Source of the DNA: DAOUKH01 sp965207995
Lineage (GTDB): Bacteria; Chloroflexota; Dehalococcoidia; SHYB01
Reading direction: 5' to 3'
NCBI GenBank assembly: GCA_965207995.1
Contig: OZ242299.1
Location: 744,001 to 808,000 of the forward strand
Length of the DNA stretch: 64,000 bases
In this document: positions 18,396 to 25,303 of the stretch, piece by piece
How the letters are laid out: each line of letters begins with the position of its first letter
Numbering within the stretch: position 1 is the first letter of the stretch
Made by a program: the position numbers and the translations under genes
The notes under the pieces: model-generated
The model's database searches: none
Told to the model about the DNA's origin: nothing
What the model saw: only the letters and a program-made list of their open reading frames with translations

Positions 18396-19040
18396 ATGAC
18401 AAGACTAACGCTGCTCTCCAACGACGAAAGGCCGGACGGCCCGGACACACCGCCGAATGTCACGGCAATCGACCCGCGGGCCATGGAAGACCCCGCGGAG
18501 GAGCCGGACAGGCCGGAGCGCGCCGCGCAAGGCGACAAAGAGGCGCTGGCGCGCATCTACGACCGCTACTGGCGCCGGGTCTACTCACTGGCGCTGCGCA
18601 TGTTGCGCAACCAGAGCCAAGCAGAGGAAATTGCGCAGGACGTCTTCCTCACGGTCTGGCGCCGGGGCGGCACCTACGACAGCGAACGCGGCTCATTCCC
18701 CACCTGGATCATGAGCGTCGCCCACAACCGGTGCATCGACGAGCTCCGCAAGGTGCGCCGCCGCGCCCGCCTCCCAACCTTCGACATCGACGACCTCCAC
18801 GTCGAACCTTCGGGCGATTCCGAAGAGGTGACCAAGGCGGTCTTCAACCAGCTGGACCGCGAGGAGCTCCTCGAAGCGCTCGACCGGCTCCCGCCGGCAC
18901 AGAAGCAAGTGATCATGATGGCCTACTTCCAAGGGCTCACGCAGTCGGAAATCTCCGCCGAACTGAGCACTCCGTTGGGAACGGTCAAGACGCGGATGCG
19001 GCTCGGCCTTCACAAGATGCGGGGCTTGCTCGCGGCATAG
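18396..19040 (+). CDS. ECF-type RNA polymerase sigma factor
   Basis: 214 residues, starting at ATG 18396 after GAAGGAG. Region sigma-2 runs from IYDRYWRRVYSLALRML through AEEIAQDVFLTVWRR. The promoter-melting part contains FPTWIMSVAHNRCIDELRK. Region sigma-4 holds LPPAQKQVIMMAYFQGLTQ and the recognition helix SEISAELSTPLGTVKTRM. About 45 acidic, disordered residues precede sigma-2. There is no neighbouring anti-sigma gene, unlike most ECF loci, so control must be elsewhere or through the N-terminal extension. Target genes are unknown. Confidence 0.9.
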   Translation: MTRLTLLSNDERPDGPDTPPNVTAIDPRAMEDPAEEPDRPERAAQGDKEALARIYDRYWRRVYSLALRMLRNQSQAEEIAQDVFLTVWRRGGTYDSERGSFPTWIMSVAHNRCIDELRKVRRRARLPTFDIDDLHVEPSGDSEEVTKAVFNQLDREELLEALDRLPPAQKQVIMMAYFQGLTQSEISAELSTPLGTVKTRMRLGLHKMRGLLAA

Positions 19041-19050
19041 GTCGGCGGAG

Positions 19051-19133
19051 CGTTCCGCTGCGGGGGCGTCTCTCGTGGCCGCCCCGGGGGTGGACGGGGC
19101 GAGCTCCACGAGGGGCGCCCTCGCAGCGGAACG
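19051..19133. terminator. Long nested hairpin between the sigma-factor gene and purA
   Basis: Arms 19051-19078 and 19106-19133 pair over 28 bases with three mismatches (outer part CGTTCCGCTGCG with CGCAGCGGAACG). The loop contains a second stem, CGCCCC (19080-19085) with GGGGCG (19096-19101). No T-run follows. It could end transcription of the sigma gene or be a REP-type element. Confidence 0.5.
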
Positions 19134-19150
19134 GAGTAAGACACCGGCTT

Positions 19151-19159
19151 TGCTATACT
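19151..19159 (+). promoter_or_regulatory. Extended -10 promoter of purA
   Basis: TGCTATACT at 19151-19159 matches TGnTATAAT with one change. It would give a transcript starting near 19166, about 34 bases before ATG 19200. No -35 match is needed for extended -10 promoters and none is obvious. Confidence 0.5.
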
Positions 19160-19199
19160 GGTGGGCGGCGCTTCTCGAAGAGCGTCAACGGGGAAGCGC

Positions 19200-20474
19200 A
19201 TGCCGTCCATCGTCGTGATCGGCGCCCATTGGGGCGATGAGGGCAAGGGAAAGATCGTCGATCTCCTGGCCCAAGACGCGGACATGGTCGTCCGCTTCTC
19301 CGGCGGCGACAACGCCGGCCACACCGTCATCAACGACAAGGGCGAGTTCGGCCTCCACATGGTGCCCTCGGGCATCTTCGCCGAGCACACCCGCTGCGTC
19401 ATCGGCAACGGCGTGGCCCTCAACGCGGCCACCCTGCTCTCGGAGGTCGAAAGCCTCCGCAACGCCGGCGTCGACCTCGGCCGTCTGCGGATCAGCGACA
19501 AGGCCCACGTGGTCCTCTCCCACCACCCACGCCTCGACGGCATCGAAGAGCGGGTGCGCGGCGACGGCGCCATCGGCACCACGAAGCGGGGCATCGGCCC
19601 GCTCTACGCCGACAAGGCGGCCCGCATCGGTCTGAGGGCGGGTGACCTGCTCCATCGAGACGAGCTCGAAGCACGCCTCGGCGACATCGTCGAGACCAAG
19701 AACGTGCTGCTGAATGCCTACGGCGCCGAGCCCATCGACTTCCACGAGGCCCTGCGGGAATGCCTCTGCTACGCCGAAGCCCTCGGCGAGACGATTCAGC
19801 CTATCGAGGGCTTGGTGAACGAGGCGGTGGACGCCGGCAAGACGGTCCTCTTCGAGGGGGCGCAAGGAACCCTGCTCGACGTCGATTTCGGCACCTACCC
19901 CTTCGTCACCGCGTCGACGACCACCGCCGGCGGCGTCTTCATCGGCTCCGGGCTGCGCCCGCAGGCCCTCGACCGCATTCTCGGCGTCTTCAAGGCCTAC
20001 ACGACGCGCGTCGGCGCCGGCCCCATGCCGACCGAGCTGACCGACGACGTCGGCGAGGCCATCCGCCAAAAGGCCAGCGAGTTCGGGGTGACGACGGGCC
20101 GGGCCCGCCGCGTGGGCTGGTTCGACGCCGTCGCGGGGCGCTACAGCACACGCTTGAACGGTCTAACCGAAGGGGCGGTCACCCGCCTCGACGTGCTCGA
20201 CGACCTCCCCGCCATCGGCGTCTGCACCGCCTACCGCAGGCCCAGCGGTACGATCACGGAGTTCCCTTCGACGCGTGCCGAGCTCGAAGTCTGCGAGCCG
20301 GTCATCGAAATGCTGCCGGGCTGGCAGTCGCCGACGACGGAGGCCCGCACCTTCAGCGCTCTGCCGGAGGCGGCGCGGGACTACATCCGCAGGCTGGAAG
20401 AGCTGCTGGGCTGCCCCATGGGCATCGTCTCGGTGGGCCCCCACCGCGACGAGACGATCGTCCGCGGCCTCTAG
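19200..20474 (+). CDS. purA: Adenylosuccinate synthase
   Basis: 424 residues, full length. It joins IMP and aspartate using GTP in AMP synthesis. Family motifs are intact: GAHWGDEGKGKIVDLL at the N-terminus, GGDNAGHTV, GTTKRGIGP, the catalytic segment EGAQGTLLD-x-D-F-G-T-Y-P, and TGRARRVGWFD. ATG 19200 starts exactly at the conserved beginning of the family; the open frame upstream to 19161 lies within the promoter. It converges with dapA, the two stops being 2 bases apart. Confidence 0.96.
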   Translation: MPSIVVIGAHWGDEGKGKIVDLLAQDADMVVRFSGGDNAGHTVINDKGEFGLHMVPSGIFAEHTRCVIGNGVALNAATLLSEVESLRNAGVDLGRLRISDKAHVVLSHHPRLDGIEERVRGDGAIGTTKRGIGPLYADKAARIGLRAGDLLHRDELEARLGDIVETKNVLLNAYGAEPIDFHEALRECLCYAEALGETIQPIEGLVNEAVDAGKTVLFEGAQGTLLDVDFGTYPFVTASTTTAGGVFIGSGLRPQALDRILGVFKAYTTRVGAGPMPTELTDDVGEAIRQKASEFGVTTGRARRVGWFDAVAGRYSTRLNGLTEGAVTRLDVLDDLPAIGVCTAYRRPSGTITEFPSTRAELEVCEPVIEMLPGWQSPTTEARTFSALPEAARDYIRRLEELLGCPMGIVSVGPHRDETIVRGL

Positions 20475-20476
20475 GG

Positions 20477-21379
20477 CTACGACGCAGCCGCGGGCAGCGG
20501 CAGGTCGACCGGGACGCCCCGCACCGACTCCATGATGATGCGCGCCGATTCCTCGTCGGGCTCGGTGAGCGGCAGCCGGAAGCCGCCGACGGAGAACCCC
20601 ACCTGGTTCAAGGCATACTTGACCGGAATCGGGTTGGAGACCACGAAGAGGTCGCGGAAGACGGGCATGAGACGGTTGTGTATCACCTCGGCCCGCGCGG
20701 GGTCGTCGCCGATCTGGAGCTCCATCATCTCGCGCATCTGCTTGCCCACAAGGTGGGAGGCAACGGAGACGACGCCGTAGCCGCCGCGCACGAGGACGGG
20801 GAGAAAATCGTTGTCGTTGCCGCTCCAGACCAAGAAGTCGTCCGGCGCGCCGTCGATGATCTCGCCGATCTGGTCGAGGTCGCCGCTGGCCTCCTTAATC
20901 CCCACGATGTTGGGGACGGCACTCAGCCGGAGGGTGGTCTCGGCGCTCAAGTTCACGACGGTGCGGCTCGGCACGTTGTAGAGGATGCAGGGAATCGAGA
21001 CGCTGTCGGCGATGGCCTTGAAGTGTTGGTAGAGGCCCTCCTGCGTCGGCTTGTTGTAGTAGGGAACGACAAGGAGCGCGGCGTCGACGCCGATGCGTTC
21101 GGCCTCGCGGGTCATCTCGATGCTGAAGGCGGTCTCGTTGTCGCCCGTCCCGGCGACGATCGTGGCGTCGCCGGCAATGGACTTGATCTCTTGGAAGAGG
21201 CGTAGCTTCTCGTCGCGGGTGACGGTGGGCGACTCGCCCGTAGTGCCGGCGACGATCAGGCCGTCGCTGCCGGAGGTCAGCAGCGCCAGTGCAAGCTCCT
21301 TCGCTCGGTCGTAGTCGACCCGGCCCTCGTCGTCGAAGGGGGTCACCATGGCGGTCAGGAGTCTACCCAGATGGCCCAT
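20477..21379 (-). CDS. dapA: 4-Hydroxy-tetrahydrodipicolinate synthase
   Basis: 300 residues. It condenses pyruvate with aspartate semialdehyde in lysine/diaminopimelate synthesis. The TIM barrel has TTGESPT (substrate carboxylate site), the Tyr of YNVPSRT, and the Schiff-base Lys in GIKEASGD. GGAGG five bases before ATG 21379 supports this start over the in-frame ATG at 21409. It is the last gene of a dapB-asd-dapA operon, 79 bases after asd. Confidence 0.95.
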   Translation of the reverse strand: MGHLGRLLTAMVTPFDDEGRVDYDRAKELALALLTSGSDGLIVAGTTGESPTVTRDEKLRLFQEIKSIAGDATIVAGTGDNETAFSIEMTREAERIGVDAALLVVPYYNKPTQEGLYQHFKAIADSVSIPCILYNVPSRTVVNLSAETTLRLSAVPNIVGIKEASGDLDQIGEIIDGAPDDFLVWSGNDNDFLPVLVRGGYGVVSVASHLVGKQMREMMELQIGDDPARAEVIHNRLMPVFRDLFVVSNPIPVKYALNQVGFSVGGFRLPLTEPDEESARIIMESVRGVPVDLPLPAAAS

Positions 21380-21458
21380 TGCTTCCTCCACGCCTCCGTG
21401 TCGTCCCACCCGCGAGCGTTGCGCTCAGCGGGGCGCCCATTATAGCCGACCGCGCCGG

Positions 21459-22478
21459 CTAGGGCTGCTTGACGTGCCCCCGCGCCACCAGCTCGTCGGC
21501 GATCTGCACCATGTTGAGCGCGGCACCCTTGCGTAGATTGTCGGCGGAGAGCCAGAGAACGACGCCGTGCTCCACCGACGTGTCGCGCCGGATGCGGCCG
21601 ACGAAGACATCGTCGCAATCCGCCGCCGCGAGGGGGTGGGGGTAGAGGTCCTCGGCGGGGTTGTCGACGACGCCCACCCCGGGAGCCGCGGACAAGACGC
21701 TGCGCGCCTCCTCCGGCGAGACCGGCCCCTCGAACTCGATGTTCGCCGCCATGCTGTGCGCCTGGTAGACCGGCGCGCGGACGCAGGTCGCGGAGAACGG
21801 CAGCCCCGGGAGGCCGAGTATCTTCCGCGTCTCCTCCTGCATCTTCCACTCCTCTCGCGAGTAGCCGTCTTCGTGGAAGACGTCCACCGCCGGGATCACG
21901 TTGAACGCTATCTGGTGGGGAAAGACCTCCGGCTCCGTGGCCTTGCCCCCAGCGATCTGCTCGCTCTGGAGATCGAGCTCGGCAACGGCGGCGGCGCCCG
22001 CGCCCGAGACCGACTGGTAGGTCGAGGTCACCACGCGCTTGATGGGCTGGAGGCCGCGAAGCGGATGCAGCGCCATCACCAGCGGCACCGTGGTGCAGTT
22101 GGGCTGCGAGATGATGCCTTGGTGGCCGTCGATGTCGCCGGCGTTGACCTCGGGGACGACGAGCGGCACGGCAGGATCGAGCCGGAACGCCGAGCTGTCG
22201 TCGATGACGACGGCGCCGGCCTCGACGGCGATGGGGCCCCACTCCCTCGACGCAGCGGTGCTGGCGGAGAGGAAGGCGATGTCGACGCCCTCGAACGAGG
22301 CAGAGGTCGTCTCCCCCACCTCGACCTCCTCGCCGCGGAAGGTGAGCTTGGACCCCGCCGAGCGCGCGCTGGCGAGCAGGCGCAGATCGCTGATCGGCGT
22401 CTCCCAGTCGGCCGCTATCTTCAGGAACTCGGCGCCGACCGCGCCCGTCGCGCCCACGAAGGCGATGCGTAGACCCAC
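21459..22478 (-). CDS. asd: Aspartate-semialdehyde dehydrogenase
   Basis: 339 residues, full length. It reduces aspartyl phosphate with NADPH, feeding lysine, threonine and methionine synthesis. The N-terminal nucleotide site is VGATGAVG, the active-site Cys sits in SQPNCTTVPLV, and the substrate-binding Arg/His lie in CVRAPVYQAHS. It lies between dapB (27-base gap) and dapA and makes the DapA substrate. Confidence 0.96.
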   Translation of the reverse strand: MGLRIAFVGATGAVGAEFLKIAADWETPISDLRLLASARSAGSKLTFRGEEVEVGETTSASFEGVDIAFLSASTAASREWGPIAVEAGAVVIDDSSAFRLDPAVPLVVPEVNAGDIDGHQGIISQPNCTTVPLVMALHPLRGLQPIKRVVTSTYQSVSGAGAAAVAELDLQSEQIAGGKATEPEVFPHQIAFNVIPAVDVFHEDGYSREEWKMQEETRKILGLPGLPFSATCVRAPVYQAHSMAANIEFEGPVSPEEARSVLSAAPGVGVVDNPAEDLYPHPLAAADCDDVFVGRIRRDTSVEHGVVLWLSADNLRKGAALNMVQIADELVARGHVKQP

Positions 22479-22505
22479 GTCAGTTCTCCCGTTAGCCCAA
22501 TTGTC

Positions 22506-23297
22506 CTAGAGACCGAGCAGCCGGTCGAGGCCGAAGACGAAGCCCTTGCCCTCGGCGGCGCGCCGCACGGCCCGCGCGATGCCGGGCACGTAGCAGTCCC
22601 GGTTGATGGTGTCGTGGCGGATGCTCAGCGTCTGGCCCGCGATGCCGAAGATGACTTCCTGGTGGGCCATCGCGCCGGGCAGCCGGAGACTATGGATGGT
22701 GACGCCGCCCGACTGCCCCGCCCGGGTGTCCGCCACCGTCTCCCGCTCGGGGACGTTCCGTTCGAAATCACCGCCGCGGGCGTCGCGCAACATGCGGGCG
22801 GTCGTCGCCGCGGTGCCCGACGGCGCGTCGATCTTCGTCTCGTGGTGCATCTCCATGATCTCGGCATGGTCGAAATGAGGCGCGGCCTGCTGCGCGAGGT
22901 GCATCATCAGCACGGCGCCGATGGCGAAGTTGGGGGCCACGACACCGCCCACGCCGTGGCGCTCGGCGACGCGCTCCAGACCGGCCACCGCCTCGTCGGA
23001 GAGGCCCGTGGTACCGACGACAAAGCTCATCCCGCGCGATGCCGCCGCTTCCACCGCACCGGGCGTCGCCTCGGCGTGGGAAAAGTCCACGAGCACCGAG
23101 GCGGACACGTCGCCGGGGAGCCCATCGATCGAGGCGGCCAACGGCACGTCGATGCCGTCGTTGACGAAGCGGTCCTCGCCGGCGGCGGCGTCGACCGCGG
23201 CGGCGACGACGATATCGGGCTCGCGCTGAAGGCCTGCGGAGACCGCCTGCCCCATCTTCCCCAGCGCGCCATGCATCAGAACGCGAATCTCAGCCAA
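22506..23297 (-). CDS. dapB: 4-Hydroxy-tetrahydrodipicolinate reductase
   Basis: 263 residues. It reduces the DapA product with NAD(P)H. The dinucleotide site is GALGKMGQ, a mid-protein GTTGL is present, and the family signature EMHHETKIDAPSGTA carries the catalytic His pair and Lys. It is the first gene of the operon, so the order dapB-asd-dapA places three consecutive pathway steps together. No lysine riboswitch is visible upstream, where REP-like repeats begin within 50 bases. Confidence 0.96.
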   Translation of the reverse strand: MAEIRVLMHGALGKMGQAVSAGLQREPDIVVAAAVDAAAGEDRFVNDGIDVPLAASIDGLPGDVSASVLVDFSHAEATPGAVEAAASRGMSFVVGTTGLSDEAVAGLERVAERHGVGGVVAPNFAIGAVLMMHLAQQAAPHFDHAEIMEMHHETKIDAPSGTAATTARMLRDARGGDFERNVPERETVADTRAGQSGGVTIHSLRLPGAMAHQEVIFGIAGQTLSIRHDTINRDCYVPGIARAVRRAAEGKGFVFGLDRLLGL

Positions 23298-23340
23298 CGC
23301 AAGCCTCCGGCAGCGAACTCACATTATACGCCCGCCCCTT

Positions 23341-23580
23341 AAGCCTCCTTGCCTCTGGGAGAGACTGAGAGAGGGTCCGCGCCCAAAGGGCGCGTCGGTG
23401 GGGCGGTCCGCCCCCTCTCCCGCTGGGAGAGGGTTGGGGTGAGGGTGGGGCGTGGGGAGGGGTGCGCCAAACGTCAAACACAGCCCGCCGCCCCCCTCTG
23501 GGAGCGCTTAAGCCTCTCCCCCTCTGGGGGAGATTGAGAGAGGGCGCGCGACGTCAGGCGCGTCGGCGGGGCGGAGGGGC
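23341..23580. repeat. Cluster of REP-like palindromes (type 1, type 2, type 1)
   Basis: In the 478-base gap before the lipoprotein gene: type 1 (CTCTGGGAGAGACTGAGAGA) near 23353, type 2 (CCCTCTCCCGCTGGGAGAGG then TTGGGGTGAGGGTGGGG and GTGCGCCAAACGTC) at 23411-23480, and type 1 (CTCCCCCTCTGGGGGAGATT) near 23517. No coding signal; the short open frames here are repeat translations. Confidence 0.75.
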
Positions 23581-23587
23581 CGGGTGG

Positions 23588-23695
23588 AGTGCGCCAACGT
23601 TACCGCAGCCTGCGACCACACTCCGCAAGGCCGCCCACGGAGACCTTTGCGTAGAGATTTACGGAGGAAGCTAACGACGCCGGGTGTGCGGAGGC
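23588..23695. repeat. Left copy of a degenerate ~90-base repeat flanking the lipoprotein gene
   Basis: Shares GTGCGCCAACGT, CAGCCTGCG, TTTGC(G/A)TA, (A/G)GAAGCTA(A/G)CGA and GGTGTGCGGA in the same order with 24452-24538. This copy has about 27 extra bases in the middle. Confidence 0.5.
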
Positions 23696-23710
23696 GGTTG
23701 GTCGGTGCGC

Positions 23711-23719
23711 TGCTAAAAT
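23711..23719 (+). promoter_or_regulatory. Extended -10 promoter of the lipoprotein gene
   Basis: TGCTAAAAT matches TGnTATAAT with one change and is set inside a GCGC...GCGC palindrome (23707-23724). The predicted start is near 23726, about 50 bases before the TTG start codon. Confidence 0.45.
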
Positions 23720-23775
23720 AGCGCCGTCCCGGAGAACGCGCCCACCCAGTTCGGCGGCTGGGACAGAGGAACGCC

Positions 23776-24309
23776 TTGAAGCCACTGGGGTTGGTATTCG
23801 CCGCGGCGGTCGGGATCCTGATCCTCGTGGGGAGCCTAACAAGCTGTGACGATCCCAAGAGGACACCGCGTCCCATCGCCACGCCCACGCCCATCGCCAC
23901 GCCCACGCCCACGTGTACGGCCGCCGAGCAGGCCTATCTGGCCGACGTCGGCTCCATCGCGGCGAAGATCGCCAAGACATCATCCCAGCTTGCCGACCAC
24001 CTGGAATTCCTCGCGGAGGATTCCGGCGCGCTTTCCTACACCAGTTGGCGAGTCCCTATGGTGCGACTCCTTAGAGAGCTTCAGGCCCACGCAGTCGAGA
24101 TTCGAGCCCTAGAGGCCCCCTTGTCCATGTCGGACGTCCAAGGTGACTTCCTGCGCATCGCCACGGCTATGGTCCGCGCAGCAGCAAACTACGACTTTGG
24201 GATCGACGAGCTCAACGTCCAGGCCGTAAACACGGGGACTTCGTTCATCAACATGGCGATTGAGCTGACAGCAACCATGGGCCGGAAGATCGAGCAGATA
24301 CGCTGCTAG
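23776..24309 (+). CDS. Small lipoprotein with Pro/Thr linker, unknown function
   Basis: 177 residues, starting at TTG 23776 with AGAGGA six bases before it. A signal peptide ends in the lipobox LTSC, so Cys24 should be lipidated and the protein anchored on the outer face of the membrane. A short ATPTPIATPTPT linker follows, then about 125 mostly helical residues with no family I recognise (IAAKIAKTSSQLADHLEFL, LLRELQAHAVEIRALEAP). A helical bundle binding a partner protein is plausible. The gene and its membrane-protein neighbour have lower GC than the flanks and sit between two related repeats. Confidence 0.7.
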   Translation: MKPLGLVFAAAVGILILVGSLTSCDDPKRTPRPIATPTPIATPTPTCTAAEQAYLADVGSIAAKIAKTSSQLADHLEFLAEDSGALSYTSWRVPMVRLLRELQAHAVEIRALEAPLSMSDVQGDFLRIATAMVRAAANYDFGIDELNVQAVNTGTSFINMAIELTATMGRKIEQIRC

Positions 24310-24404
24310 GGTTGGCTCAAACCACCAAAGGAAACTCCGCCCCGTGCGGGTGATGGGCTGGTCCACCGTGCTCATCCGGGTCTCGGACGTCCAGCACTGG
24401 CCGC

Positions 24405-24540
24405 AGGTATCCCGCTGGGAGAGGCAAGGGTGAGGGCGAAGAGCAGGCAGGGGTGCGCCAACGTCAACCCAGCCTGCGGCCCCATTTTGCATAAGGCATT
24501 ACGTCAGAAGCTAGCGAGGTCGAGGTGTGCGGAAAGATGG
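24405..24540. repeat. Degenerate type-2 REP element and right copy of the flanking repeat
   Basis: CCCGCTGGGAGAGGCAAGGG followed by GTGCGCCAACGTCAACCCAG (from 24453) reproduces the type-2 repeat seen at 23411. The part from 24452 to 24538 matches 23588-23695. It fills the gap between the lipoprotein and the membrane-protein gene. Confidence 0.55.
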
Positions 24541-24555
24541 GCCCGTGGCCAGCGC

Positions 24556-25116
24556 CTAGTGAGGCATGTCATGGAGAGTAAACTCCCGGGACATCGGGAC
24601 ACCACGGCGAATGTAAGGATCAGGGAACCCGACCCTTAAAAGCTTGAAACCGTCGTCTTCGCCGACCCGCATCAATTGCAAGTCACTCCATTTGCCAGTC
24701 TTTTCCTCGTCAGGGGCCCCCTCGTATGAGTTGTTGAAGCTCAAGATCAGACGATCGGAATTCATGTCAAACGTCGCCGGCTGAATCAATAGGGTCGGGT
24801 CTCTGGGGTAATGCTCACCCATCCCCTTGAATGGCATATCGGAGTACATGACGCGAACCTCCTTGCGGTGCTTCCGCAGGGAGGCTCCGATGAGCCGGTT
24901 CTCCAGGAAGGTTTCGAACGCCTTGGAGAACAGGTAGACCGATAGCCCACTCGTCAGCAAAAGGTGCAAGACCTCAATGATCGTGAGGGCCACGCCGTCC
25001 GTCGTTAGCCGTAGGGCGACGAACGGCACCTGCGCCACCAGGATGGACCCAAGGCTCAACGCCGTCTTGTGCCGCCAGAGCATCTCCTTCGCTTGCTTCC
25101 AAAGCTTGTCCTTCAT
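24556..25116 (-). CDS. Small membrane protein of unknown function
   Basis: 186 residues. ATG 25116 follows AGGAG by eight bases; the in-frame ATG at 25143 has no such site. A basic N-terminus (KDKLWKQAKEMLWRHK) is followed by two hydrophobic helices, ALSLGSILVAQVPFVAL and LTIIEVLHLLLTSGLSVYLF. The remaining about 120 residues are soluble, with beta-type strands (RLILSFNNSY, KLLRVGFPDPYI). I do not recognise the family. It converges on the lipoprotein gene, with only repeats between, and its base composition is less GC-rich than the chromosome average. Confidence 0.65.
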   Translation of the reverse strand: MKDKLWKQAKEMLWRHKTALSLGSILVAQVPFVALRLTTDGVALTIIEVLHLLLTSGLSVYLFSKAFETFLENRLIGASLRKHRKEVRVMYSDMPFKGMGEHYPRDPTLLIQPATFDMNSDRLILSFNNSYEGAPDEEKTGKWSDLQLMRVGEDDGFKLLRVGFPDPYIRRGVPMSREFTLHDMPH

Positions 25117-25303
25117 GGATCTGCTCCTTGGGCTAGACTTCAAACGCGTTCTATCGCCTACGCCCGTCGACGCGCTGCAGCCAGTCGGCCCACAGGGTGT
25201 CGAACAGCACGGCCATGCAGGCCATCGCCCGCTTGGATCAACGCGCTTTCACGAAGCTCTCGGGGGCCACGACGTCCCCCCATTTTTCAAAGGCGGAGCG
25301 GGA

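Noticed and set aside
19760..21205. Plus-strand frame overlapping purA and dapA
   Set aside because: Arg-rich out-of-frame reading of purA continuing antisense to dapA.
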